DNA from: JALCSJ01 sp036788835
GTDB lineage: Bacteria > Bacillota > Negativicutes > Acidaminococcales > Acidaminococcaceae
DNA length: 29,873 nt
Direction: 5' to 3'
Assembly: GCA_036788835.1 (NCBI GenBank)
Contig: DAIQMR010000027.1
Location: 1-29,873, forward strand
A program made the translations under genes and the position numbers. The notes under the pieces were generated by a model, which saw only the letters and a list, made by a program, of their open reading frames with translations, had not been told where the DNA came from and did no database searches. Shown piece after piece: positions 9,215-17,951 of this stretch (position 1 is the stretch's first letter; the number at the start of each line of letters is the position of its first letter).

Positions 9215-9325
9215 AGAAGAGTGCCTCCATAAAATTTAGTTGAAAACTTTGGTTGGTTAACAACTTTATTTTATGTCATGGTGCTCTTTTATTGCAACCC
9301 GACTATTTGTTCATATACAGGAATG

Positions 9326-9337
9326 CTCCCATATAAA
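9326..9337. repeat. 12-bp direct repeat, glycosyltransferase-side flank of the IS110 element
   Basis: Second copy of CTCCCATATAAA, 27 nt from the stop codon of the tandem glycosyltransferase gene. See the copy at 7514-7525. Confidence 0.7.
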
Positions 9338-9363
9338 CAACTCTAAAACATTCTCAATTTGTT

Positions 9364-11862
9364 TTACAAAATATTCAATGACTCCAATAACATTTCTGTG
9401 CTCTTGTGCCATGTCAAAGGTTTGATTTGTGAAGAATCTGGTATTTGACCCGTTCTATACAATTCAAGCCATTTTTTAATTGAATCGGCTAAGTTTTCCG
9501 GTTTAATTCCATAAAAATAAAAAGCATTCTCTCCTGCAATTTCCTTAAATACAGGAATGTCCCTCAGTATCAGAGGTTTTTTATACTTGGCACCCTCTAC
9601 AATTGATAAGCCAAATCCCTCTGCGAGAGAAGCCATAACCAAAACAGAGGCTTTCTCATATACTTTTTCTAAATATTCATCGCTAATACCTCGTAACCAA
9701 AATAACCTTTTCCCATATTCCTGACTATTTTCGATTTCTTTTGCAAGTTTATCCATTTTCCAGCCTTGTTTTCCTACCAATACGAGATTCATATCTATTC
9801 CTTGGTGCCATAATAATTCAACTGCATGAAAAATTTGGTCTTGTTTTTTTCTTGGTTCTATCGTAGAGACTACCAATATCGTTACACGTTCACCCATTAT
9901 CCTCAGGACATCTTTGGCGTCCTTCGGCAATCCTTTTGACGGAAGAGAATTATTTATATCCGCTCCCAAATGGAAATAATTTATTTTAAACCATGGTTTT
10001 AACTTCACGTTATTTACTGCCCATTCACGGAATTCCTCAGCTACAGCTGCTGAAATGCACGTTACTCCACCAAATTCGCTAATTGTATTCAACCAATTCA
10101 AATGAGCATCATATACTCCCACATCACACATTACAGGAAATATAATAGGAATTAAATCATATATAACAAAATATATCTTGACTCCAGAGTTATACATCAA
10201 TTTTAACAATTCTCTTTGTTTGGGCACAATAACACTCTGCAAATCTAGGCCCAAAAAAGCATCACCTTGGTAGTAACTTATAGGTTCATCTGAGTCAGAA
10301 GAATCCAGTTGTATATTCAATTTTTTTTTTGAATAATTATTCGCATAAAAATAACCAGTTTTATAATTTGTAGCATAAACTAATCTAACATCAAATTGTT
10401 GTAAGTCAAAGTGCAGTAATTCATTGATAATGGCCCGTACTACTCTTTGTATGCCTGTAGCAGAATCTCTCTGAATTAATTCACTAATATCCACTAACAA
10501 TTGTTGCTTGCTTTTCTTTGGTTGAAAGTTTACGTCAATATTTTTAGCAATCTGAACAATATTATCATTTTCTGTTAATATTTTCTTTAATCCTTCTATC
10601 AAACTTTCCGGTTGTTTTATGGTTGGTTGCTCATTTTGCTCTGGCCGTTGTTCAAAAGCCCGTTCCCATATTTTAAGACAAACACCTGCACTTTTCTCCC
10701 AACTAAAGCGTTCCTTTTGTTTATTTCCATTCTCAATCAGTGCATCTCTAAAAGTGCTATCTACAAGAGCCTTCTTAATTTTGTCTGTAATATCATTGAC
10801 ATCACAGGGATCAAACATAGCTTCTTCCCAAGCAATCACTTCTCGTACGGCTGTAGTATTGGAACCAATAACCGCAGCACCACAGTTCATTGCTTCTAAT
10901 GCAGTTAAACCAAATCCTTCATACAAGGATGGGAACACAAATAAATAGCACTTTTTATATAAAGCAATTAATTGCTCATCTGTTACATATCCTAAGACTA
11001 CCGTTTCTTCATTTGACACCCCTGCTTGTTGGATATAATCAGATGCAAGATTTTGTGCACCAGTGATTTTCCCGCACACAATCACTAATTGATATTGTTG
11101 TCTCACTGTTTTGCTCAATTTGCCATAGGCTTCAACTAGTCGCTCAACATTTTTTCGTTCGTCAAATCCACCGGCATATAAAACAAATGGTTTTGTGATA
11201 CCCATATTACTAATTACATCTTTATCTGCACAAGCAGTTTCATTGTTTTTAAATTGTTTATTAACATCCGTTAATATTGCAATAGTTTTTTCTTCTGAAC
11301 ACTTTGTATGCTCCAACAATTCTTTTTTTACATAATTTGAAATACAAAATATATAATCATTGTCAGATAAAGCTTTAAACCTTTCCAAATAAAGATGCCT
11401 AACCTGTTTATTCCAACGCATTTTATCTGAATTCATATATGGGACTAAATCATAATGTATAATAGATTTTATGCATTTAAAGTCTGTACCATAAATATAA
11501 TCTCCTACGAACTCAAAATTACTGCCACACAAGAAAACATCTGGATTTAGTGAATTAATAAAATATGAGTATATTTTTTGTGATATTTTTTTCTTTTCTT
11601 CGAACGAATTGTCATTCCAATAGCATAAGTTATCTGTAATGGGAGAGGTGATTATTCTAATATTCTTTTCATCTATCAAACCTTTAAAACTAGTCACGAG
11701 TTCTGCTAAAACATCACCACCATTAAGTGAATTTATAACTAGTATAAATTCATTCTTTTTCCCCTGCCTCAACAGTTCCTCAGTAAGTCCCATTAAATAT
11801 CTGCCAATTCCTCGAAACCTGGAGCCGGTATTTAATGCCTGCAGATCAATCACTATTCGCAT
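9364..11862 (-). CDS. Tandem GT4 glycosyltransferase (WbdA-like polymerase)
   Basis: About 832 residues with two complete GT4 (GT-B) modules. The first opens MRIVIDLQALNTGSRFRGIG, a typical acceptor-site start, and carries FVLYAGGFDERKN and the E-x7-E motif in EGFGLTALE. The second, after about residue 430, has STIEPRKKQ and EGFGLSIVE. Double GT4 proteins of this size polymerise mannan or rhamnan O-chains exported by Wzm/Wzt (for example WbdA), so polymerisation of D-rhamnose units is plausible here. I chose the ATG at 11862, which has GAGGA 5 nt upstream and begins 1 nt after the stop of the previous gene. A GTG at 11874 would add four residues. The IS110 element lies just downstream. Confidence 0.85.
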   Translation of the reverse strand: MRIVIDLQALNTGSRFRGIGRYLMGLTEELLRQGKKNEFILVINSLNGGDVLAELVTSFKGLIDEKNIRIITSPITDNLCYWNDNSFEEKKKISQKIYSYFINSLNPDVFLCGSNFEFVGDYIYGTDFKCIKSIIHYDLVPYMNSDKMRWNKQVRHLYLERFKALSDNDYIFCISNYVKKELLEHTKCSEEKTIAILTDVNKQFKNNETACADKDVISNMGITKPFVLYAGGFDERKNVERLVEAYGKLSKTVRQQYQLVIVCGKITGAQNLASDYIQQAGVSNEETVVLGYVTDEQLIALYKKCYLFVFPSLYEGFGLTALEAMNCGAAVIGSNTTAVREVIAWEEAMFDPCDVNDITDKIKKALVDSTFRDALIENGNKQKERFSWEKSAGVCLKIWERAFEQRPEQNEQPTIKQPESLIEGLKKILTENDNIVQIAKNIDVNFQPKKSKQQLLVDISELIQRDSATGIQRVVRAIINELLHFDLQQFDVRLVYATNYKTGYFYANNYSKKKLNIQLDSSDSDEPISYYQGDAFLGLDLQSVIVPKQRELLKLMYNSGVKIYFVIYDLIPIIFPVMCDVGVYDAHLNWLNTISEFGGVTCISAAVAEEFREWAVNNVKLKPWFKINYFHLGADINNSLPSKGLPKDAKDVLRIMGERVTILVVSTIEPRKKQDQIFHAVELLWHQGIDMNLVLVGKQGWKMDKLAKEIENSQEYGKRLFWLRGISDEYLEKVYEKASVLVMASLAEGFGLSIVEGAKYKKPLILRDIPVFKEIAGENAFYFYGIKPENLADSIKKWLELYRTGQIPDSSQIKPLTWHKSTEMLLESLNIL

Positions 11863-11863
11863 T

Positions 11864-12271
11864 TCAATCCTCACTTAATAACTTATATATATATGCTGCC
11901 CGAGAAGATAGTTCTTCCGCATTTTCCATTACATATACACTATCGCTGTTTAATTTATATATACTTACTTTGCGGAGGAATGTCATTACTTTGCTATTTC
12001 TTCCGCCAAACAACGGACTTAGGTTATTATTTATAATAAAATGATATATCTTTTTTAAAAAGAATTTTACAATTCTTTTACTGTCATAACTAATTGCATT
12101 TCCAAGACTGATATCGAAATAGGCACGCTTTTCATTAAGCTTTTTTTTACCAACCATTGTTCTCAGTACATTAGCAAATTTGAGATTATTATAAATTATA
12201 CCAATGGTCCACATTCGTATATTAGGCAATACCCTCTCATACAATCGCATAATTCTACTAATAAACATCAT
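11864..12271 (-). CDS. Small protein of unknown function in the polysaccharide operon
   Basis: I do not recognise this 135-residue protein. It is basic, mostly helical in character, with no signal peptide and no clear membrane span. A basic-hydrophobic stretch (KRIVKFFLKKIYHFIINNN, about residues 65-84) could lie on a membrane surface. It starts with ATG and has AGGGG about 10 nt upstream. It is followed after 1 nt by the tandem glycosyltransferase, which points to translational coupling, and it lies 61 nt after rmd. A helper of the polymerase, comparable to a membrane-anchoring subunit, is possible. A remnant of a larger gene is the alternative. Confidence 0.6.
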   Translation of the reverse strand: MMFISRIMRLYERVLPNIRMWTIGIIYNNLKFANVLRTMVGKKKLNEKRAYFDISLGNAISYDSKRIVKFFLKKIYHFIINNNLSPLFGGRNSKVMTFLRKVSIYKLNSDSVYVMENAEELSSRAAYIYKLLSED

Positions 12272-12332
12272 ACGCAGCTACCCCTTGTTTTCACTACACT
12301 TCAGTTGATACGTTTTTTCTTTTATCTGACGT

Positions 12333-13268
12333 TCACTTTTTTCTCCAATAGTCCAATACTTCTTGCATCCCCTGTTTAAAATCATAATGAGGCTGCCAAT
12401 CGGTTGCCTTTTTCAGTTTATCACAATTACCCACAAAGAATGGTACCTCAGAAGGACGCATCTTTGCAGGATCTGTTTCTATCTTTATCTTTGTGGTCGA
12501 CAATGCTACTAGAGTATGAAGTATGTCTTCAATCTTTCTAGCGTTTCCTGAACAAATATTATATACACCGGATTCAACATCATTTTCCATTAGTGCTGTA
12601 TAAGCAGCTACAACATCAGCAACAAAAGAGAAATCTCTATAGGCACTTAAATCACCTACTTTAATTACTGCAAGCTGTTCCCCTTTTTCTATAGCAGCAA
12701 TTTGGCTGGCAAAATCTGTTGTAACAAAGCCTTTTGCCTGACCAGGTCCAAAGTGGTTAAAAGAACGCGTATGAATTACTGTTACTCCATTCTTTTTCCC
12801 TAATTGCAAAACCATCTGTTCAGCACAATATTTACTAATAGAATAAGGATTCTGGGGCGCACAAAGCATATCCTCAGTAAGAGGTACACCTCGTTTTGCT
12901 ATCAATCCATATTCATCACTAGATCCAATATTTAAAAACTTTGCTTTTGGATTAGTTTCAATTAAAGCCTTAAGCACATTAATAGTGCCGATAACATTAA
13001 CATTAATGGTCAGAGTGGGTTTGTCCCAAGAAAGAGGCACATTGCTAATCGCTGCCAGATGAATTACTCCGTCCGGTTTTTCTTTTTTCATACATTCCAC
13101 AAGAGCAGGATAGTCTAAAATGTTTATTTCATAAGTAGGCACATTGAGTTCTTTAAGAAAGGCTCCATTATTAATTCCAATTGCAACTAGTTTATGACCA
13201 TGCTGTAATAAAAGTTTAGTTAAATATTCTCCTACGAATCCGCCTGCACCGGTAATTATTAATTTCAT
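12333..13268 (-). CDS. rmd: GDP-6-deoxy-D-lyxo-4-hexulose reductase (GDP-D-rhamnose synthase)
   Basis: A 311-residue extended SDR with the cofactor loop GAGGFVGEYL at the N-terminus, GSSDEYG, the catalytic Tyr-x3-Lys in NPYSISKYCAE, RSFNHFGPGQ, and the C-terminal MRPSEVPFFVGNCDKLK. These last two stretches are characteristic of Rmd rather than of GDP-fucose synthase. It reduces the 4-keto product of Gmd to GDP-D-rhamnose. The gene starts 3 nt after gmd ends; the AAGGTG near the gmd stop serves as its binding site. The gmd-rmd pair is the strongest indication that D-rhamnose is in the polymer. Confidence 0.93.
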   Translation of the reverse strand: MKLIITGAGGFVGEYLTKLLLQHGHKLVAIGINNGAFLKELNVPTYEINILDYPALVECMKKEKPDGVIHLAAISNVPLSWDKPTLTINVNVIGTINVLKALIETNPKAKFLNIGSSDEYGLIAKRGVPLTEDMLCAPQNPYSISKYCAEQMVLQLGKKNGVTVIHTRSFNHFGPGQAKGFVTTDFASQIAAIEKGEQLAVIKVGDLSAYRDFSFVADVVAAYTALMENDVESGVYNICSGNARKIEDILHTLVALSTTKIKIETDPAKMRPSEVPFFVGNCDKLKKATDWQPHYDFKQGMQEVLDYWRKK

Positions 13269-13271
13269 GGA

Positions 13272-14255
13272 TTATTTCACCTTCAGTTCGTTTTCTACAC
13301 GCTTCATATCAGCATCTACCATCATGTTTATTAATTGTTCCAAAGAAGTTTGTGCTTTCCATCCCAATTTTTCTTCTGCCTTTTTAGGATTACCTAACAA
13401 TAAATCAACTTCAGCAGGACGATAGAATTTAGGATCAATAACTACATATTTCTCATAGTCTAGACCAACGTGTTCAAAAGCAATCTTGCACATATCCCTT
13501 ACGGTAGTAGTTCTACCAGTAGCAACTACATATACATCAGGTATTTCCTGTTGTAGCATTAACCACATTGCTTCCACATAATCTCCGGCAAATCCCCAAT
13601 CACGTTTTGCATCAATATTTCCCAAATGCAAATCTTTTTGCTCACCTAATTTAATACGAGCAACAGCATCAGTTACTTTACGGGTTACGAATTCAATTCC
13701 ACGCAATGGAGATTCATGGTTAAAGAGTATTCCACAGCAACCAAAAATATCATAGCTTTCTCTATAGTTGATTGTCATCCAATGAGCAAACAACTTAGAA
13801 ACTCCATAGGGACTTCTAGGATGAAAAGGTGTAGTTTCAGACTGAATAGGATATTCTGGCATACCACCAAACATCTCAGAAGTTGAAGCTTGATAGAACC
13901 TTATTTTAGGATTAACTAGACGAATAGCTTCTAAGCAATTAAGAGCACCAATGCCAGTAGACAAGGCAGTTAATTGTGGTTGTCTCCAGGAAGTAGCTAC
14001 AAAACTCTGAGCTCCTAAGTTATAAAACTCATCTGGTTTTGCCTCATTAATAGCACGAATTATTGAGGTTACATCGGTTAAATCCCCTTCAATCAGAGTG
14101 ATTTTGTCTAAAACATCTAACTCAGACAAACGCCAAGTAGTAACAGTTGAACGTCTTGCTAATAAGCCATATACCTTATAACCTTTATTTAATAATAGTT
14201 GTGCTAAATAAGCACCGTCTTGTCCGGTAATACCTGTAATAATTGCTGATTTCAT
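13272..14255 (-). CDS. gmd: GDP-mannose 4,6-dehydratase
   Basis: Converts GDP-mannose to GDP-4-keto-6-deoxymannose. Visible are the NADP loop ITGITGQDGAYLAQLL, the GLLARRS region, STSEMFG with the catalytic Thr/Ser-Glu, the Tyr-x3-Lys in SPYGVSKLFAHW, and the NHESPLRG motif in the variant FNHESPLRGIEFVTRK. The start at 14255 has AGGAG 5 nt upstream. An in-frame ATG at 14270 would overlap the preceding gene. The length, 327 residues, is normal for the shorter bacterial Gmd forms. It is followed directly by rmd and uses the product of manC from further downstream. Confidence 0.95.
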   Translation of the reverse strand: MKSAIITGITGQDGAYLAQLLLNKGYKVYGLLARRSTVTTWRLSELDVLDKITLIEGDLTDVTSIIRAINEAKPDEFYNLGAQSFVATSWRQPQLTALSTGIGALNCLEAIRLVNPKIRFYQASTSEMFGGMPEYPIQSETTPFHPRSPYGVSKLFAHWMTINYRESYDIFGCCGILFNHESPLRGIEFVTRKVTDAVARIKLGEQKDLHLGNIDAKRDWGFAGDYVEAMWLMLQQEIPDVYVVATGRTTTVRDMCKIAFEHVGLDYEKYVVIDPKFYRPAEVDLLLGNPKKAEEKLGWKAQTSLEQLINMMVDADMKRVENELKVK

Positions 14256-14266
14256 TTTTTCTCCTT

Positions 14267-15433
14267 TCATGTCCTCATCAAAAATTTGGCAATCATATCT
14301 GAAATAACACTAGCATTACATTCATCATTAGCATAATGTGACGCTTCATAACCAATATAATCATAATAATGGTTTTTAGTTTTATTAATTATTTTCATTA
14401 ACTCATCAATATTTGCTACAGTTGACAATTTAATAACACAATTATCTGGCAGCTCTCCAAACCATCCCAGATTACTAACACAGCATATTTTGCCTTGGCT
14501 CATACATTGAATCAATGGTCCTGATGATTCTCCATTATAAACAGATCGTAAATTGAAAACCAAATCAGCATCCCGTATACATGCATAAAACTCTTCATTG
14601 TCAACAAATCCGGTCTTTTTTATATATTCATCTAAATAAGCATCAACATAATCACCTTCACCAACCATGAGATAATAAATTTTATTTTCACTATCCCTAT
14701 TATATTGTTTGACAACCTTGCATACCATTTCATTACTTTTACTTTTATCTATGAATCCTAAAGACATAATCAAAAAAGCTTGTTTGGGAATATTGTATTT
14801 TATTCGTGGTAATATTTCACTGTCAGCCTTTATACTGTCAGTATTTTCTTGTTGACAAAGCATATTCATTACACAAACATTAGTACTTTTTCTCTTTTCC
14901 AATATCTTTTCTTTTGCATACTTAGAATGCACTAAAAGACCTTTAGCAAATTTTAATACATCTCCATTCATAGGCAAAATTGGTGATAATGATTTGATTT
15001 GCAACAAATCATTCGTATTGCTTTTCACAATTTCATTTTTGACTTTTCTTATTCCTTGAGAACCCTCCAACCTGTATATCTGTTGCAGTACAGTGCCTTG
15101 AGATAAATATATACCAATTGCTAAAAAAAATAAGCTATAATCATGTAGAATAACAAAGCCGGGATTACATGAAATCATTTTGTACATATATGCATGATAT
15201 TGTGGATTGTTGCCAAAATTATATAGTATAAAATCGTATTGTGTATATTTTTCATCTTCTTTATATGTTTCTATCCTGCATAAAGATTTTAATGAACTAC
15301 TTGCCACCTTACATTCATTAACTAATAATGTAATATCAAACTTTTTACTTAATTCTGGCAATAATGTTTCACTATATTCACTAATACCCGTTCTTTGTGG
15401 CCAAAGTGGACTCACGTATAGTAACTTTTTCAA
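14267..15433 (-). CDS. GT4 family glycosyltransferase
   Basis: A 388-residue GT-B enzyme. The N-terminus KLLYVSPLWPQRTGISEYS is typical of GT4 sugar transferases in O-antigen loci. A nucleotide-binding half begins near 215 (FLIMSLGFIDKSKSN) and includes YLMVGEG and the donor-side NGESSGPLIQCMSQGK, where the usual E-x7-E is loosened. The start codon is TTG at 15433, five nt after the stop of the preceding gene, with AAAGG upstream; no ATG is available. Donor and acceptor cannot be read from sequence; GDP-D-rhamnose or GDP-mannose is likely from context. Confidence 0.8.
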   Translation of the reverse strand: MKKLLYVSPLWPQRTGISEYSETLLPELSKKFDITLLVNECKVASSSLKSLCRIETYKEDEKYTQYDFILYNFGNNPQYHAYMYKMISCNPGFVILHDYSLFFLAIGIYLSQGTVLQQIYRLEGSQGIRKVKNEIVKSNTNDLLQIKSLSPILPMNGDVLKFAKGLLVHSKYAKEKILEKRKSTNVCVMNMLCQQENTDSIKADSEILPRIKYNIPKQAFLIMSLGFIDKSKSNEMVCKVVKQYNRDSENKIYYLMVGEGDYVDAYLDEYIKKTGFVDNEEFYACIRDADLVFNLRSVYNGESSGPLIQCMSQGKICCVSNLGWFGELPDNCVIKLSTVANIDELMKIINKTKNHYYDYIGYEASHYANDECNASVISDMIAKFLMRT

Positions 15434-15438
15434 CTTTT

Positions 15439-16485
15439 TTAACCTTTCAGTAATTTAGTTATGATATAATCCCAATTTATATTTAAATCTAACATTTGAT
15501 GATATCCTGCTTCGCCCATTTTTTTTGCCTTTTCTTTATTCAAATAAAGTTCATCTATTTTCTCAGCTAATAATTTTGCCTCTCGTTCAATTATAAATCC
15601 ATTTTCATCATTTTTAACAAATTCTAATGGACCACCTGCATCATTATGCACAATTATTGGCTTATGTGAAAAGAAACTTTCTAACGTAATATAGCCATAG
15701 TCTTCATCATATGCCCCAAAATAAACTCCCAATGCCTTGGCATAATAATCAATTTTTCTTTCATCAGAAATATACCCAACCAATTGAATTTTTTCTTCAA
15801 GTTTGTTTTCTTTCACCTGTTTCATTAAATAATTTGTTTCATCTTTAGATCCTCTCCCAGCTATAATAGCTTTAACTGTTGTTTTAGTATGTTTCATAGC
15901 TTCAACAAGAAGGCGCTGCCCTTTTATTTTATCAATTCTACTAGGATAAAATACATAATCACCAAAGCCATCATTATGCATTTTTTCGTATCCAAGTGGG
16001 GGCTGATATAAAACAGTTGATTCAATACCATTATATTTATATAATCGTGATGATGTGTTTTTTGCTATAGTAAAAACTCTCTTAGCCTCGCTAATATATT
16101 CATTGTCACACTTTATTATAAGTTTACGAATGCTCTCACCATTTTCAAATCTTTCAATATCACCGTATTCCGTACCCCATAAATCATATGCTTGTCTATG
16201 CTGGTGACACAACCATAAAATTTTATTAGGATGTTTTAGATAAAAAGCTGGAAACTTCGTGCAAATAACAGCATCTATCTTTTCTCCATTAACTTCAGTA
16301 ATATCCATCAACCTGCCCATAAACATGCATTTTATCAGAGAATCACCGCCGGACCATTTAAATGGTATTGTTATAATATCAGCTTCATAATGTCGTTTTA
16401 GCAATTCATCACGCAACATTTCTGCATGAATTTCTGCTCCACCACGAATAAATGGAACCTGCACTGTTGCTATCGCTATTTTCAT
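15439..16485 (-). CDS. GT4 family glycosyltransferase
   Basis: A 348-residue GT-B enzyme. The N-terminal loop has VPFIRGGAEIHAEML (the GGAE acceptor motif). The donor domain starts with FYPSRIDKIKGQRLLVEAM and holds IAGRGS, VGYISDERK, and DEDYGYITLESFFSHKP containing the E-x7-E pattern. The ATG overlaps the stop of the upstream glycosyltransferase by 4 nt (ATGA), so the two are translationally coupled. The specificity is not readable; it is probably one of the adaptor or chain-building transferases of the rhamnan. Confidence 0.85.
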   Translation of the reverse strand: MKIAIATVQVPFIRGGAEIHAEMLRDELLKRHYEADIITIPFKWSGGDSLIKCMFMGRLMDITEVNGEKIDAVICTKFPAFYLKHPNKILWLCHQHRQAYDLWGTEYGDIERFENGESIRKLIIKCDNEYISEAKRVFTIAKNTSSRLYKYNGIESTVLYQPPLGYEKMHNDGFGDYVFYPSRIDKIKGQRLLVEAMKHTKTTVKAIIAGRGSKDETNYLMKQVKENKLEEKIQLVGYISDERKIDYYAKALGVYFGAYDEDYGYITLESFFSHKPIIVHNDAGGPLEFVKNDENGFIIEREAKLLAEKIDELYLNKEKAKKMGEAGYHQMLDLNINWDYIITKLLKG

Positions 16486-17585
16486 GTTATATGCCTTTCT
16501 TGTACTTTTTTCACCGCATAAAAAAAGATGTCTTTATTCAAGTTATTTCGAAATCTATATTTATAATTTTTAAAACCATTATCGGTAAGATAATCATAGT
16601 ATTCTCTTTTATTAGCGATAACATGAATTGCTGCTGCCATCTTTTTATAATTGAAATCGTTATAAACTATTTGATTTTCTCCTATTGTTTCTCCTATGGC
16701 GCTGCTATTATATGCAATAATTGGAAGATTAAAATATTGTGCCTCAATCAACGGTACACAAAATCCTTCATGTTGTGAACAAGATAAATAAATATCTGAA
16801 CCAAGGTAATAAGCTGCCAACTGTGCATTATTAATTTCACCAACTATATTTACACTATTTTCCATTTTATGTTCTATGATGTATTGTTTTATTATATTAT
16901 TATATTTATTTAGAGCCATATCCGTTTTCCCTATTATATTTAAGCAAATATTTTCATTATGATATGAGCGGAAATAATTTAAGACTTGAAGCATTTGTAA
17001 ATGTCCTTTATTAGGAACAACTCGTCCAACAAAGAGTAAATTAATATTAGGTTTATATATTAGTTTTTCTAATATTTCCTCGTCAGGCAAAATCGTATCC
17101 CATTCTTCAATTTTATTGAATGGCGGACAAATACAAATTTGCTTTTCTTCTACAAACCCGGCTAAATCTTTTGCATTGTAATGTGAATCTACAAGCCACA
17201 TTGCATCCTTATGTTTTTTAGTAAATCTAGTTGTCTGTTCTCTACCCTGAATACATTTTTTTTCATATTCTCCGCAGTAATTTTTGAAAAATATTGGAAG
17301 AGTGATATTATGATACCTTATTATCAAACCAGCATATTTATTTTCATCCAGTATTTTCTCTCCTAGTGTCCAAAAATTACTATGATGGTATATCAAATAC
17401 GTTTCATCACAATTTAAAAGATCCTGTAATTCATCATAATTAATATATCGAACATTTTTATTAAGCTGATATTCAGCAAAAACATAGCTTTCATATTTCT
17501 CATTCAAAAGTGACCACATATATTCAATATCATTTCCAATGGCATCATGAGATGTAACCGTCTGATGCATAATAACAAACTTCAT
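16482..17585 (-). CDS. GT4 family glycosyltransferase
   Basis: A 367-residue GT-B enzyme. The second domain has LLFVGRVVPNKGHLQMLQ, NIIGKTD and HEGFCVPLIEAQYFNLP with the E-x7-E catalytic pair, as in the family that includes mannosyl- and rhamnosyl-transferases. The N-terminus, MKFVIMHQTVTSHDAIGNDI, lacks the GG motif but fits transferases with a short first loop. The start is an ATG with AGGAG 6 nt upstream. It is followed by a 4-nt overlap with the next transferase. Base composition is strongly AT-rich, like the exporter genes, which suggests joint acquisition. Confidence 0.85.
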   Translation of the reverse strand: MKFVIMHQTVTSHDAIGNDIEYMWSLLNEKYESYVFAEYQLNKNVRYINYDELQDLLNCDETYLIYHHSNFWTLGEKILDENKYAGLIIRYHNITLPIFFKNYCGEYEKKCIQGREQTTRFTKKHKDAMWLVDSHYNAKDLAGFVEEKQICICPPFNKIEEWDTILPDEEILEKLIYKPNINLLFVGRVVPNKGHLQMLQVLNYFRSYHNENICLNIIGKTDMALNKYNNIIKQYIIEHKMENSVNIVGEINNAQLAAYYLGSDIYLSCSQHEGFCVPLIEAQYFNLPIIAYNSSAIGETIGENQIVYNDFNYKKMAAAIHVIANKREYYDYLTDNGFKNYKYRFRNNLNKDIFFYAVKKVQERHIT

Positions 17586-17594
17586 GTTTTTCTC

Positions 17595-17894
17595 CTATTT
17601 TTTAATCAACATATGATAAAGTTTTTTTAGGATAGGTCTTAACGATTTATTATAGACAGTAATATGTTTAAATCTCTTTTCTATGTCTTTTATGTATTCT
17701 AATGTTTCTTTTCTTTTGCCCATACCATTCTGCAATATTGCTATCGAATCTTTTTCTTCTTTTTTATGCCATAGCCCTTTTTCAGCACAAGACATTACAA
17801 TTTCAATATCTTTATCAATGGAATTGATATCTATGGTTTTATTTTTTTTAAAATCTTTTCCCTTATTATCAATGACATCATCTAAGAGAGTCAT
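17595..17894 (-). CDS. Small helical protein of unknown function
   Basis: I do not recognise this protein of about 99 residues. It is highly charged (many Lys, Glu, Asp) and predicted helical or coiled-coil over most of its length. It ends in a basic-hydrophobic segment, ILKKLYHMLIKK, similar in type to the KKIYHFI stretch of the other small gene in this operon. An ATG at 17894 or the GTG just before it can start it; AAGGA lies upstream. It sits 9 nt before a glycosyltransferase and 54 nt after the presumed capping enzyme. A coiled-coil regulator of chain length, as known for some Wzm/Wzt O-antigens, is one possibility and remains a guess. Confidence 0.6.
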   Translation of the reverse strand: MTLLDDVIDNKGKDFKKNKTIDINSIDKDIEIVMSCAEKGLWHKKEEKDSIAILQNGMGKRKETLEYIKDIEKRFKHITVYNKSLRPILKKLYHMLIKK

Positions 17895-17951
17895 CACAAC
17901 ACTTCCTTTTTTGATTACCTTAAAAGACCTTTACACTTTTCACACTATAAT

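Larger units (their letters stand above)
7526..9325 (-). mobile_element. IS110-family insertion sequence
   Basis: About 1.8 kb bounded by the 12-bp direct repeats at 7514-7525 and 9326-9337. It contains one IS110 transposase gene, about 110 nt before it and about 400 nt of non-coding sequence after it. A 9-bp inverted pair, GTTGTTAAC at 7539-7547 and GTTAACAAC at 9256-9264, lies inside the ends. A long 3' non-coding region and subterminal inverted repeats resemble the IS1111 subgroup, whereas classical IS110 elements carry the RNA upstream of the gene. The total is longer than most IS110 elements, so the exact ends are uncertain. The element is richer in GC than its neighbours, as expected for a recent arrival. 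Confidence 0.75.

Noticed and set aside
12333..13268. GDP-L-fucose synthase instead of Rmd
   Set aside because: The RSFNHFGPGQ and MRPSEVPFFVGN stretches and the single-step reductase layout fit Rmd; the epimerase-reductase motifs of fucose synthase are not seen.
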